A stretch of 64,000 nucleotides of DNA from Bradyrhizobium sp. SRS-191 (GCF_024586915.1 NZ_JANBVS010000001.1:558001-622000), one strand, 5' to 3'. Shown: positions 38,233 to 47,323, numbered from the stretch's first letter. Notes: generated by a model not told the origin, from the letters alone. Made by a program: numbers and translations.

Positions 38233-39369
38233 ATGACTCAACAGACCCCGATCGAGCCCGGGTGGCGGAACGTCGAGCTCGGCGCCAGCGACGAGAAGTT
38301 CCAGAACCTGCACGAGTTCATCCGCAAGGCGCGCGCCCAGCTCAACCAGAACGCCTGGGACTACATCATCGGCGGCGCCGAGACCGAGACGACGCTGCGG
38401 CGGAACCGGATGGCGCTCGACGAGATCGCGTTTCGTCCGCGCGTGCTGCGGGATGTCTCCCGGGTCGACGCCTCGGTCGAGAGCTTCGGGCGCAGGCTGC
38501 GCCTGCCCGTGGTGCTGGCCCCGGTCGGCGCGCTCGAGATCTTCGATCCGGCGGGAGCCGCCAGCGTGGCACGCGGCGCCGGCCGGTTCGGGGCGGCGCA
38601 CATGCTGAGTTCGGTTTCGGAACCGGGTTTGGAAAAGACGGCGGAGGCCGCACCCGACGCCTTGCGCATCTTCCAGCTTTACGTGCGCGGTGACGACGCC
38701 TTCGTCGAGGACTATGTCAGCCGTGCCGTCGCGAACAGCTACACCGCGTTCTGCCTCACCGTCGACACCGCCCATTACAGCCGGCGCGAGCGCGACATCG
38801 CCAAACGTTACGTGCGCGAAAGCCGGCTGCGTGCCACCGGCGGCGACCATCAGAAGGCGCTGAGCTGGCACACGGTGAAGCTGATCAAGGACAAGTTCAA
38901 GCTGCCGCTGATCATCAAGGGCATCGCGACCGCTGAGGACGCGGAGATCGCCGTCGATCACGGCGTCGACTGGATCTACGTCTCCAATCATGGCGGCCGC
39001 CAGCTCGATCATGGCCGGGGCGCCATGCATGTGCTGCCCGAGATCGTCGGCGCCGTGAGGGGCCGCGCCAAGATCATGGTCGACGGCAGCATCTCGCGCG
39101 GCACCGACATCGTCAAGGCGATCGCCTCCGGCGCCGACCTCGTCGGCATCGGCCGGCTGCAATGCTGGGCGCTCGCCGCGGCCGGCGAGGACGGCATCCT
39201 GCGCATGCTGGAGCTGCTCGAGGACGAGGTGATCCGCGCGCTCGGCCTGCTCGGCGTCACCTCGTTCGGCGAGCTCAACGGCTCCTATCTGCATCCGGCA
39301 ACCGCGACCAACCTGCCGAGCGTGGTCAGCGCGTTTCCGCTGGTCGACATCGAGCCCTATCGCTATTGA
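38233..39369 (+). CDS. FMN-dependent alpha-hydroxy-acid dehydrogenase/oxidase
   Basis: 378-residue TIM-barrel flavoprotein of the lactate/glycolate/mandelate oxidase family. The catalytic histidine and flavin-contacting residues are in VSNHGGRQLDHG, with DGSISRGTDIVKAIASGADLVGIGR the FMN-phosphate loop, and LPLIIKGIATAEDAE the flavin lysine. The N-terminal WDYIIGGAETETTLRRNR matches the Tyr-containing substrate pocket. Whether it donates electrons to a quinone, cytochrome or oxygen cannot be told. Strong GGGAGG ribosome-binding site before the ATG. No transporter or regulator is adjacent to suggest the substrate. Confidence 0.93.
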   Translation: MTQQTPIEPGWRNVELGASDEKFQNLHEFIRKARAQLNQNAWDYIIGGAETETTLRRNRMALDEIAFRPRVLRDVSRVDASVESFGRRLRLPVVLAPVGALEIFDPAGAASVARGAGRFGAAHMLSSVSEPGLEKTAEAAPDALRIFQLYVRGDDAFVEDYVSRAVANSYTAFCLTVDTAHYSRRERDIAKRYVRESRLRATGGDHQKALSWHTVKLIKDKFKLPLIIKGIATAEDAEIAVDHGVDWIYVSNHGGRQLDHGRGAMHVLPEIVGAVRGRAKIMVDGSISRGTDIVKAIASGADLVGIGRLQCWALAAAGEDGILRMLELLEDEVIRALGLLGVTSFGELNGSYLHPATATNLPSVVSAFPLVDIEPYRY

Positions 39370-39414
39370 GGGAGCACTCGTTCGGCTCCCCTCTCGGCAA
39401 AGACGCGCATCGCC

Positions 39415-40044
39415 ATGCTTCCCTCCGATCTCCGCCCCGGCGCGGCCGACGCGCTGCTGTTCGATCTCGGCCGCGTCGTCATCGACATCGATTTCGGCCA
39501 GGTCGTCTCGCGCTGGGCGGAGCATGCGGGGTGCGCACCGCAGGATCTCGCGTCGCGTTTCGTGCGCGACACGATCTACGAAGGCCATGAGCGCGGCACC
39601 GTCTCCGACGCCGCGTTCTTTGCCCATCTGCGCAGCCAGCTCAACATCGACATCAGCGATGCGCAGTTTCTCGACGGCTGGAACGCGATCTTCGTCGGTC
39701 CGATGCCCGGCATCGCCCCCCTGCTCGCGCGCGCTGCTTCGAGGCTGCCGCTCTATGCGTTCTCCAACACCAACCAGCCTCACATCGATCACTTCTCGCC
39801 TGTTTATACCGATCTGCTCGATCACTTCCGCGAGATCTTCCTGTCGTCGTCGATCGGCCTGCGCAAGCCGGATGCCGCGGCCTACGATCACGTGGTGAAG
39901 GCGATCGGCGTGCCCGCGGAGCGGATCGTGTTCTTCGACGACCTCGCGGAAAACATCGACGGTGCGCGGGCCAGCGGGCTGAAGGCGGTGCTTGTGCGCT
40001 CGACAGACGACATCGCGGCGACGTTGGCGGCACTGGGATTCTGA
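39415..40044 (+). CDS. HAD-superfamily phosphatase, YihX-like
   Basis: 209 residues. Motif I is LLFDLGRVVIDIDF (nucleophile Asp), motif II FSNTNQPH, motif III lysine in GLRKPDAAAYDHV and motif IV FFDDLAENIDGARASG. The FDLG[RN]V...DID start and FSNTN are typical of the group with alpha-D-glucose-1-phosphatase YihX, but others of this type act on different sugar or nucleotide phosphates. Cytosolic. Starts 45 bases after the oxidase gene and on the same strand, so cotranscription is likely; the start codon has only a weak ribosome-binding site. Confidence 0.9.
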   Translation: MLPSDLRPGAADALLFDLGRVVIDIDFGQVVSRWAEHAGCAPQDLASRFVRDTIYEGHERGTVSDAAFFAHLRSQLNIDISDAQFLDGWNAIFVGPMPGIAPLLARAASRLPLYAFSNTNQPHIDHFSPVYTDLLDHFREIFLSSSIGLRKPDAAAYDHVVKAIGVPAERIVFFDDLAENIDGARASGLKAVLVRSTDDIAATLAALGF

Positions 40045-40120
40045 TTGCGGCTCGCCGGGACACATGACCGCTGACGAATTGCTATCCTTGTCAGATCTGC
40101 CCGTCGCGTCGCCCAAAACA

Positions 40121-40244
40121 CCGCTGTCGTCCCTGCGAACGCAGGGACCCATAACCACTGACGCCGGTGGGACGATGACTGGCAGTTGCGCCTCATCGAA
40201 AGATTCCGCGGTATGGGTCCCTGCGTTCGCAGGGACGACAGCGG
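40121..40244. repeat. Palindromic repeat, family 4 (CCGCTGTCGTCCCTGCG ends)
   Basis: The ends CCGCTGTCGTCCCTGCGAAC and its reverse complement GTTCGCAGGGACGACAGCGG match exactly apart from the inner edges, and each contains a smaller palindrome (CCCTGCGAACGCAGGG). The inner region differs (ACTGACGCCGG... versus AGATTCCG). It follows the HAD gene by 76 bases and could end that transcript. Ends of this kind (GTCGTCCCTGCGAACGCAGGGAC) are frequent in bradyrhizobial chromosomes by my recollection. Confidence 0.85.
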
Positions 40245-40370
40245 AGGGCGGGGCCGCGGCGGAGTTGATCATAATGCGCGTGGACTGATACCGAGGGTGC
40301 GTGCTCCCGACCGGTTCAATCATGCAAATTCGTTCTCGCGGCACGACATGCCCGAGTGATCCTGTTCTCA

Positions 40371-40738
40371 TCACCCTCCTCCAGACGGAGGGCGCAGGGA
40401 ATGCCGGGCTGCAGGCCGCAACCCATGGCCCGCCTGCAGAAAAAAAGCAGGCGGCAGTCACCACAGGTCCAGCCGACATCCGGCATTCCCTGCGCGATGG
40501 TCTTCACGCTTATTTCGCGCTCTCCCCGGTGCCCGGCTTGTTGGCCACCGTCGCCGTCGGGATCATCATGACCCGCCGGCTTGGCATCGGCGTCGGGATG
40601 CCAGGACCACGCGACTTCACGTCCGCGCCATGCCGTTCGTCCGCGTGCCAAGCACGCTGCGACACGTCGCGGCCACCGCATCCCGCGCTCCACGTCTCGT
40701 GACGATCGCGAAGCGCCCCTCCTGTCGAGCACGGGACC
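40371..40738. repeat. Dispersed ~368 bp repeat, copy B (forward orientation)
   Basis: Inverted counterpart of 21131-21498; the two share most of their length at roughly 70% or more by eye, not computed. Includes a hairpin with GCCCGCCTGC...GCAGGCGGC around a run of A, and outer GGGAATGCCGGG...CGGCATTCCC. From about 40740 to 41018 there is no supported gene; a stretch at about 40789-40958 reads as a coding-like remnant without a start codon. Confidence 0.85.
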
Positions 40739-41018
40739 AAATCAGCATAGCAGATAAATTCTGAAAAGGCGAACAAAAAAAATCCACCGTCGGATTGGCC
40801 TGCTCGCGTGGCCGCTGGCTGGCTGTGCAGGCGCCGACGGCCCAAGCTTTTGCGTCGAGCTCCCCAACGACCGCCGTCTCGCCCTGGTCGCGGCCGGGCT
40901 CGCCTGCGGCCTGCCCCTGCTCTCGCTCAACGTCCCGCCAGCCTCGCCGACGTGCTGAAATTGGACTAGGCTCATGACGGCGAGCGTCGCTGCTCGCATT
41001 CCGACTTCAGGCCTTCCC

Positions 41019-41402
41019 ATGGTCGCCACGCCCGACTACGTCGAATTTCTCCGCGAGCAGTTCGCACCACTCGGAGCCATCAGGACGCGCCGGATGTTCG
41101 GCAAGACCGGACTCTTCATCGATGGCGCGATGCTGGGCATGGTCGCCGACAATACGTTGTATTTCCGAGTCGACGACGGCAATCGGTCCTCGTTCGCCGA
41201 AGCGCAGACCGCGCCGCCGCTGAGCTACACGAAGCAAGGCGTCTCGATCGATCTCGCCTTCTGGCGCGCGCCGGATCGACTGTTCGACGATCCGGAGGAC
41301 TTCGCCAGCTGGGCCCGCCTGGCACTGGCCGCCGCCCGCAGGGTGATGGCGAAGCGGGACGGAACTCGCGGCCCTGTGCGATCGAGGACACGGAATGTCT
41401 GA
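41019..41402 (+). CDS. TfoX/Sxy N-terminal-domain protein
   Basis: 127 residues from ATG 41019 (MVATPDYVEFLREQFAPLG); an in-frame ATG at 40974 is less likely. The TfoX_N pattern is clear: RTRRMFGKTGLFIDGAMLGMVADNTLYFRVDD, then FAEAQTAPPLSYTKQGVSIDLAFWRAPDRLFDDPEDFASWARLAL. In Haemophilus and Escherichia this domain belongs to a competence regulator; stand-alone copies in alphaproteobacteria have no known role. comEC, a DNA-uptake channel gene, is 3.6 kb away but that proximity is conserved in neither and may be chance. Confidence 0.92.
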   Translation: MVATPDYVEFLREQFAPLGAIRTRRMFGKTGLFIDGAMLGMVADNTLYFRVDDGNRSSFAEAQTAPPLSYTKQGVSIDLAFWRAPDRLFDDPEDFASWARLALAAARRVMAKRDGTRGPVRSRTRNV

Positions 41403-41622
41403 CGTCACTCACCGGATCATCTCGAGCGGCGCGACTTTCCTCACATCCGGGAGCGGAGCCGTATGCTGGCCACGACCATGCCGAATACGTCGGGCGTCAC
41501 GCCAGCGGATATCGAACGGCCTTACCCAACACAGTGCGGGGCTTAGACCCTTGGCCTCGCTGTGCGCGTTCGGTTAGAAGGCGATTCAGTCGATCTGCCT
41601 GTCTCCGCTCGAAGGAACTCCC

Positions 41623-42831
41623 ATGGCCCTGATGCCGGTCTCCGATGCGTTGTCCGCGGTGCTCGCCGGCGCCGAGCCGCTGGCCGCGGAGCTGGTCGGC
41701 CTGGACGAGGCGTTTCACCGGATTCTGGCGCACGACCTCGCGGCGCTGCGGACGCAGCCGCCGGAGGCGATGTCGGCGATGGACGGCTACGCGCTGCGTG
41801 CGGCCGATGCGGCCGCGAGCGGGGCGCGGCTCAAGGTGATCGGCGAGGTCGCGGCGGGACGGCCGTTCGATCGCGTCGTGGGCGCCGGCGAGGCGGCGCG
41901 CATCTTCACCGGCGGTGTCGTGCCCGAGGGGGCCGACGCGGTGGTGATCCAGGAGGACACCAGCGCCGAATCCGGCCACGTCGTCATCAACGAGCCCGCG
42001 ATCAAGGGCCGGCACATCCGCCCCGCCGGGGTCGACTTCCACCAGGGCATGGTGCTGCTCAAGGCCGGCCGCCGGCTCAGCGACCGCGACCTGTCGCTCG
42101 CCGCCAGCATGAATCATCCGGCGCTGCCGGTGCGGCTCCGGCCGAAGGTGGCGCTGCTCGCCACCGGCGACGAGCTGGTGATGCCCGGATCGACGCCCGG
42201 CCCCGGCCAGATCGTGTATTCGAACGGCTACGGCCTGCGTGCGCTGATGCGCAACGAAGGCGCGACGCCGATCGATCTCGGCATCGCCGCCGACACGCTG
42301 GAGGCGACGGTCGCCGGCATTCGCCGGGCGCGTGAGGCGGAGGCCGATATCCTGGTCACCACCGGCGGCGCTTCGGTCGGCGACCACGACCTGGTCAAGC
42401 AGGCGCTCGAAGCCGAGGGCGTCGAGATGGCGTTCTGGAAGATCGCGATGCGGCCGGGCAAGCCGATGATGCACGGGCGGCTCGGCGCGATGCGCGTGAT
42501 CGGCCTGCCCGGCAATCCGGTGTCGTCCTATGTCTGCGCAATGCTGTTCCTGGTGCCGTTGATTCGCTCCCTCCTCGGCCGCGAGGCGCAGCTGCCGCGC
42601 GAAACCGCCCTGCTCGGCCGCGATCTCGGCGCCAATGATTCGCGCGAGGACTATCTGCGCGCGCAGCTCGAGGAGCGCGCCGACGGCACGCTGGTCGCGA
42701 CGCCCGTGACGCAGCAGGATTCCTCGCTGCTCGGCAATCTCGCGCTCTCGCAGGCGCTGGTCATCCGTCCCGCCTTTGCGCCGAAGGCGCCCGGGGGCAG
42801 CCCCTGCGAGATCCTGCGGCTGCCGAACTGA
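41623..42831 (+). CDS. moeA: Molybdopterin molybdenumtransferase MoeA
   Basis: Inserts molybdate into adenylated molybdopterin; 402 residues, usual length. The four-domain MoeA signature is visible: MSAMDGYALRAADAA (domain I), FTGGVVPEGADAVVIQEDT (beta domain), the MoCF-binding GDELVMPGSTPGPGQIVYSN and TTGGASVGDHDLVKQAL (domain III), and GLPGNPVSSYVCAMLFLVPL. The C-terminal beta domain starts near PRETALLGRDLG. GAAGGA is six bases before the start. Cytosolic. Functionally tied to moaC of the upstream operon. Confidence 0.97.
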   Translation: MALMPVSDALSAVLAGAEPLAAELVGLDEAFHRILAHDLAALRTQPPEAMSAMDGYALRAADAAASGARLKVIGEVAAGRPFDRVVGAGEAARIFTGGVVPEGADAVVIQEDTSAESGHVVINEPAIKGRHIRPAGVDFHQGMVLLKAGRRLSDRDLSLAASMNHPALPVRLRPKVALLATGDELVMPGSTPGPGQIVYSNGYGLRALMRNEGATPIDLGIAADTLEATVAGIRRAREAEADILVTTGGASVGDHDLVKQALEAEGVEMAFWKIAMRPGKPMMHGRLGAMRVIGLPGNPVSSYVCAMLFLVPLIRSLLGREAQLPRETALLGRDLGANDSREDYLRAQLEERADGTLVATPVTQQDSSLLGNLALSQALVIRPAFAPKAPGGSPCEILRLPN

Positions 42832-42854
42832 GCCGCTCCCCCCGGCAAAGCCCG

Positions 42855-42940
42855 GTCCGTTCATCATATTTTTAGGATTGCGGAACACACATCGAACATA
42901 TAGTGTCCGTTCATGATTTGTTTTTAGTATGTTGCGGAAC
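42855..42940. repeat. Tandem imperfect duplication upstream of lexA
   Basis: A unit TCCGTTCAT, an AT-rich middle with TTTTTAG, then TTGCGGAAC occurs twice: about 42856-42886 and about 42906-42940. The first copy ends in the SOS box at 42883-42897. The AT-rich middles contain the runs ATATTTTTAGG and TTGTTTTTAGT. The duplication lies in the promoter region of lexA, 96-181 bases before the ATG. Confidence 0.65.
42883..42897. promoter_or_regulatory. LexA-binding SOS box (GAAC-N7-GAAC)
   Basis: GAAC at 42883-42886, seven bases, GAAC at 42894-42897: exact match to the alphaproteobacterial SOS operator GTTC-N7-GTTC read on the other strand. A second, one-mismatch copy, GTTC-ATGATTT-GTTT, is at 42909-42923. 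Two operators so close upstream of lexA agree with autoregulation by LexA and with tighter, cooperative control. Confidence 0.8.
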
Positions 42941-43035
42941 GACGCGAAGACGTTCGTCCGGCTCGCCGAGAGATTGAGGAGCTCCGATTGAGGAGCTTGC
43001 GAGTCGGACGACATCAAACCGGGGACCAGGTCGAG

Positions 43036-43734
43036 ATGCTGACGCGCAAACAGTACGAACTTCTGCGGTTCATCAACGAACGGCTCAAGGAAGCCGGCGT
43101 ACCGCCGTCCTTCGACGAGATGAAGGACGCGCTCGACCTGCGCTCGAAGTCCGGCATTCACCGCCTGATCACGGCCTTGGAGGAGCGCGGCTTCATCCGC
43201 CGGCTGCCGAATCGCGCCCGCGCCATCGAGGTGATCAAGCTACCCGAGCTGTCGCAGGCCGCCGGCAACCGCCGCGGCTTCACGCCGTCGGTGATCGAAG
43301 GCAATCTCGGCAAGGTCCGCACCTCGACACCGGCGCTCGACGATGGCGAGCGCCCCGTGGCGGTGCCGGTGATGGGCCGCATCGCGGCGGGTACGCCGAT
43401 CGAGGCGCTGCAGACGCGCAGCCACACGATCAGCGTGCCGGCGGACATGCTCGGCAATGGCGATCACTACGCGCTCGAAGTCCGCGGCGATTCGATGGTC
43501 GATGCCGGCATCCTCGACGGCGACATGGCGCTGATCCAGCGCAACGAGACCGCCGACACCGGCGACATCGTGGTGGCGCTGATCGACGACGAGGAGGCCA
43601 CCTTGAAGCGCTTCCGCCGCCGCGGCGCCTCGATCGCGCTGGAGCCGGCCAATACCGCCTATGAGGTCCGCATCCTGCCGCCCAACCGGGTGAAGATCCA
43701 GGGCAAGCTGGTCGGGCTGTATCGCAAGTACTGA
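43036..43734 (+). CDS. lexA: LexA repressor
   Basis: SOS-response repressor that self-cleaves when RecA is activated. 232 residues. N-terminal winged helix-turn-helix about 1-65 ([32 protein letters not shown]), the cleavage bond is Ala118-Gly119 in GRIAAGTP, and the latent serine-protease pair is Ser153 (RGDSMVDAG) and Lys191 (EATLKRF). The ATG at 43036 begins the usual [10 protein letters not shown] start; an upstream in-frame TTG at 42988 is not used. The promoter region has an exact SOS box and a duplicated element. Confidence 0.98.
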   Translation: MLTRKQYELLRFINERLKEAGVPPSFDEMKDALDLRSKSGIHRLITALEERGFIRRLPNRARAIEVIKLPELSQAAGNRRGFTPSVIEGNLGKVRTSTPALDDGERPVAVPVMGRIAAGTPIEALQTRSHTISVPADMLGNGDHYALEVRGDSMVDAGILDGDMALIQRNETADTGDIVVALIDDEEATLKRFRRRGASIALEPANTAYEVRILPPNRVKIQGKLVGLYRKY

Positions 43735-43813
43735 TCAGGTACGCGCCGCAGTCGCGGTGATGCACCGCGATCGGCATCGCGAGATGCGCTCCTCCGAGAT
43801 GCACAATCGATCG

Positions 43814-43842
43814 GCTGCGCGCGAACGAGCTTCGCGCGCAGC
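43814..43842. terminator. 12 bp perfect hairpin downstream of lexA
   Basis: GCTGCGCGCGAA (43814-43825) and TTCGCGCGCAGC (43831-43842) pair exactly around CGAGC, 80 bases after the lexA stop. A T-run is absent on the plus strand, so it is terminator-like rather than a standard terminator. The rest of the 317-base gap to the next gene shows nothing I can support. Confidence 0.5.
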
Positions 43843-44051
43843 TCAAAAACAAGTCACGCGCGAGCGCACCCTATGATGTGCAGCGCGGCATGCTCAAACG
43901 CTTGTGATCATCAGCGGCTGCACGCGATGAAGATCAGCGCAGAATTGCCGCGAAGCGCGCGCTAACATTCTCCTCGATGTCCACTCTGATAGAGGCCTGC
44001 GCCTGTCCGGGGGGAGCGTGGGTCGGCTATCTCTCAACGAGGAGCGATCCG

Positions 44052-44492
44052 ATGTGTGACTACAGCCTCCATGCCGTTGCCTCGCGTCCCGCCAAGGTCG
44101 GCGAGACGCTGATCTCGACGACGTTCCGCGGCACCGCGACCCGCGGCTTCGCTTTGGAAAGCGAGCCGACCGTTGCGGTGTGCATGCTCCCCGGCACCGA
44201 GCTCGCCTTCGCCGAGGATGTCCGCTACGACAGCCGCTGGCTGTGGACCCGGACCATCCGCGAGCGCGTGGCCAAGTTCAACACCATCGAGAAACACGTC
44301 CCGGACCGCCATCACGACGCGATCGAGTTCGCCGATGGCCGACACGTCCTGGTGACGCAGCTCTGCGAAGGCCAGCGCGTCACCGTGCTGCAGTTGCCCG
44401 TCACCAAGCAGCCCGGCGAGCGCCAGACCGACCTGGCAGAAGACCGGCCGGCGGCGCAGACCCCATCGATCCGGCGCATCAGCATCACCTGA
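44052..44492 (+). CDS. Conserved-looking protein of unknown function
   Basis: 146 residues. Starts MCDYSLHAVASRPAKVGETLISTTFRG at ATG 44052, preceded by GAGGAG seven bases upstream; the frame continues to 43977 but lacks a signal. Contains TRGFALESEPTVAVCMLPGTELAFAEDVRY and DAIEFADGRHVLVTQLCEGQRVTVLQLP, so a compact beta-rich soluble domain is plausible. No family recognised. It lies between lexA and comEC (opposite strand). I recall similar small proteins in bradyrhizobia, but cannot verify. Confidence 0.75.
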   Translation: MCDYSLHAVASRPAKVGETLISTTFRGTATRGFALESEPTVAVCMLPGTELAFAEDVRYDSRWLWTRTIRERVAKFNTIEKHVPDRHHDAIEFADGRHVLVTQLCEGQRVTVLQLPVTKQPGERQTDLAEDRPAAQTPSIRRISIT

Positions 44493-44646
44493 CGGCCTGA
44501 TCATCAGCTGATCGCATTCCTCGGACCGCACGCCAACGGCGCGGCGGCCTTCGGTCGGCACGTGCCGGAGCCGAAGGCCGTCGTCCGGCGATGATCGATC
44601 CGTTGATCAATCCGTTGATCGATCCAACGGGCCATCCTCCAACGAA

Positions 44647-46938
44647 CTAATCGTCGACGCCCTGCTCCGCCTCGGGCGGTGTCGCATCCTGAACGCGCGG
44701 CGCGGGCGCGCGCGGCACCAATGTCGGGTCGAACTCGATCGCCTCCGGCGGCGCCGGCGCCCATGGGCGGTCGGAGCCTGCGGCGCGAACAGGCGAGACT
44801 GCGAAGCCGTCGCCGTGGCGCGTCAGCATCAACGCGCCCTGCTGCTGCAATCGCCGGCGGTCGATCACGCCGGCCGCACAGAACGACGGCGCAGCGCGCG
44901 CGGTCACGATGAGCGCCGCGCGGGTGCAATCGTCGGTGAGCGCATCGGCGCGCAGCGCCATCGCGACCAGGCGGCCGTCGGCCATCGCCACGACGCAACC
45001 CGCCTCGTCGCAGGACACGCCGTCGCCAAGCGACGAGTCAGCCGGCAGGCGCGCATCGGCATCGGCGGCGAGCCACTCGCGGGTCGCGAACACGTCCTTG
45101 CCGCTGCGCATCACATGCAGCCGCCCGTCACTGCCGCGGACCGCGACGGCGCGTCCGTCGCCGGAGATCAGGATGTCGGGCAGCGGCGCTGCGGCCGCCC
45201 ACAGCGTTGCCGCTGCCAGCATCAGCGCGCCCGACCAGCGCAGCGGCGTCCTCAGCAGGCCGATCAGGATCAGGCCGAGGCTGGCCAGGATCAGCGGGCC
45301 GATGCCGAAGGCGGCCATGCGCCCGACGGCGCCGGGCAGCGCCGCGACCCAGCGCGTCACCGCGATCATCCAGTCGATGCCCCAGCCCATCAAAGTCCAC
45401 CAGGGGCCATCGAGCCCGAACGGCGCCGCCAGCAGGCCCAGCAGCCCCGCCGGCATCACCAGCGCCGAGACCACCGGCATCGCGGCGAGATTGGCCAACA
45501 CGCCATAAGGCGTGATGCGGTGGAAGTGGAAGGCCGCATAGGGCGTGGTCGCGAGCCCGGCGATAAGCGAGGCCAGCAGCAGCATGGCTAGCTCGCGGCC
45601 GCCCCACAGCGCGATGCGTTGCGTGGTCGAGCTATCAGGGGTCGCGAACAGCCGGGGCATGCCGAACTGCACCAGCGCGACGAGGCCGAGCGTCGCCGCG
45701 AACGACATCTGGAAGCTCGGATGCACCAGGGCTTCGGGCGCCGCGATCAGCACGATCATTGCGGCGACCGCCAGCGTGCGGAAGGTAACGGCGCGGCGGT
45801 CGACCATCACGGCGATCAACACCACTGCCGTCATGAAGAACGATCTCTGCGTCGCGACCTCCGCGCCCGACAGCAGCAGGTAGAACGCCGCAGCGACCAG
45901 CGCCGCCGCGGCCGACCATTTCTTGATCGGATGACTCACGGTGAGGCCTGGGATCAGCGCGAGCAGCGCGCGCACGGCGAAGAACACGACGCCGGCGACG
46001 ACCGCCATGTGATAGCCGGAGATCGACAGCACATGGCCGAGGCCGGAGATGAACATCGCGTCGTTGACATCGGGCGTGATGGCATCGCGCCGTCCGGTCA
46101 GCAGCGCGGTGGCAATCGCGCGCTCGTCGCCGTCGAGCCGGGCGCGGATACGTGCGTCGATCGCGTCGCGCAGGCCCTGCATGGCCGCTGCATAGCGCAG
46201 GCCGAAGCCGGCCTGTTGCGGCGGCGTCACCGTGGTGATCCCGCCCATCACGAAGCCGGAGGCGCCGATGCCCTGGAAGAACATGTCGCGCGCGAAATCG
46301 TAGGAGCCGGGGCGCACCGGCGCGAGCGGCGGCAGCAGCCGCGCCTTGAGCTGCACGAAGCTGCCGACGTCGGGCGCCGTCCCCTTGCGCACCGCCAGCC
46401 GCACGCGCGTCAGCGCCATCGCGCTGCGCTGGCTTTCCATCGACGCCACCCGCAGCACGATGCGGTCGCTGCGCTCGCGGATGTCACGCGCCTCGACGAA
46501 GCCTGACAGCGACACCGAATACAGCGGCCGGGCCAGCACCGGATGCGCCACGCGAGCGGTCTTCACAGTGGCCACGGCAAAGCCGGACGCCGCAGCAGCG
46601 ATCATCACGGCAACCGGAAACAGCCGGTGACGCCGCATCAGCACGGCCACGAGGCATAGCGCGAACGCCGCGGCGGCGCTGACCCACAGCACGGGCTCGT
46701 GATCGGCGGAGAAGTACAGCGCGATGCCGGCGCCGAACGCAACGGGCACCCAGGGCAGCAGCCGCCCGGCCCCGGCCTCCTCGCTTGCCCAGGCCCGCAG
46801 CTTGCCGGCGAAAGAGGGCCACGCACCGGCGCCGATCGTGGGCCAGCCACCGGCCAGCGCGCCGCGCGGCGGCCAGACATCGGCCATCACGCCCGCGATC
46901 CCGCGACGCCCTCCTGGCGGCCGCACCGGCTCCGCCAT
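44647..46938 (-). CDS. comEC: ComEC/Rec2-family competence protein
   Basis: 763 residues (ATG 46938; GTG 46950 also in frame). N-terminal DUF4131 beta-barrel region about 100-260, then the polytopic competence core about 265-560 with the signature GHVLSISGYHMAVVAGVVFF and about ten further hydrophobic segments. In transforming bacteria it moves single-stranded DNA across the inner membrane. The C-terminal part (about 600-763) looks like a metallo-beta-lactamase domain that has lost its HxHxDH motif: I find no such histidines, as is usual for this alphaproteobacterial subgroup. Whether natural transformation works here is unknown. Confidence 0.9.
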   Translation of the reverse strand: MAEPVRPPGGRRGIAGVMADVWPPRGALAGGWPTIGAGAWPSFAGKLRAWASEEAGAGRLLPWVPVAFGAGIALYFSADHEPVLWVSAAAAFALCLVAVLMRRHRLFPVAVMIAAAASGFAVATVKTARVAHPVLARPLYSVSLSGFVEARDIRERSDRIVLRVASMESQRSAMALTRVRLAVRKGTAPDVGSFVQLKARLLPPLAPVRPGSYDFARDMFFQGIGASGFVMGGITTVTPPQQAGFGLRYAAAMQGLRDAIDARIRARLDGDERAIATALLTGRRDAITPDVNDAMFISGLGHVLSISGYHMAVVAGVVFFAVRALLALIPGLTVSHPIKKWSAAAALVAAAFYLLLSGAEVATQRSFFMTAVVLIAVMVDRRAVTFRTLAVAAMIVLIAAPEALVHPSFQMSFAATLGLVALVQFGMPRLFATPDSSTTQRIALWGGRELAMLLLASLIAGLATTPYAAFHFHRITPYGVLANLAAMPVVSALVMPAGLLGLLAAPFGLDGPWWTLMGWGIDWMIAVTRWVAALPGAVGRMAAFGIGPLILASLGLILIGLLRTPLRWSGALMLAAATLWAAAAPLPDILISGDGRAVAVRGSDGRLHVMRSGKDVFATREWLAADADARLPADSSLGDGVSCDEAGCVVAMADGRLVAMALRADALTDDCTRAALIVTARAAPSFCAAGVIDRRRLQQQGALMLTRHGDGFAVSPVRAAGSDRPWAPAPPEAIEFDPTLVPRAPAPRVQDATPPEAEQGVDD

Positions 46939-47080
46939 TGCCAACACCACCCGTGAACCCGACCGGGCGGGAAGGCTACCGGAAGCTGCGCGAGGCCGCC
47001 TAGCAGAACGGAACGGGAATCCTGGCTTTCTGCACGCGTTGGGCGCTGGAACTTTTCGCAGCGCACGCGCTTATCGGGGT

Positions 47081-47293
47081 ATGGATGCCCACGACATTGA
47101 CGACCCCTTCGCCGATCTCGACCTCGAGAAGGCGATCCACCTGCGCTGGACACTCCGGGACATCAAGGCGCATCGGCTCACGCTGTCCCCGGTTGCCGAG
47201 GATGATCTGTCGCTGCTCGCGGAGCGCGGCCTCGTCGACATCAGCGACGGCGTGCCGACGCTGACGGACGCCGGGCAGGACGCGATCAGCTGA
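47081..47293 (+). CDS. Small acidic protein of unknown function
   Basis: 70 residues (MDAHDIDDPFADLDLEKAIHLRWTLRDIKAHRL...). Rich in Asp, no signal peptide, with a short helix-like middle and the ending DGVPTLTDAGQDAIS. The final part resembles winged-helix-type tails (L...RGLVDISDGVPTLTDAG), the kind that close many small DNA-binding proteins, but the whole is too short to assign. It is 130 bases past the comEC start, on the opposite strand, and 30 bases from the glnS stop (convergent). A GGGG lies before the ATG. Confidence 0.65.
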   Translation: MDAHDIDDPFADLDLEKAIHLRWTLRDIKAHRLTLSPVAEDDLSLLAERGLVDISDGVPTLTDAGQDAIS

Positions 47294-47323
47294 GCTGCAC
47301 GCGTCCTCCGGTCTCCACTCGCC

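Noticed and set aside
40789..40958. Coding-like stretch (RRIGLLAWPLAGCAGADGP...) ending at a TGA
   Set aside because: No ATG, GTG or TTG start in frame before an upstream stop, no ribosome-binding site, and it lies beside repeats. At most a gene remnant.
44590..44632. Short repeat ATCCGTTGATC occurring in tandem before the comEC stop
   Set aside because: Two copies of about 12 bases only; too short to distinguish from chance and no gene or site associated.
41019..46938. TfoX-like protein and ComEC as a competence island
   Set aside because: moeA and lexA lie between them, and the TfoX-type domain is common as a stand-alone protein with no competence link in alphaproteobacteria.
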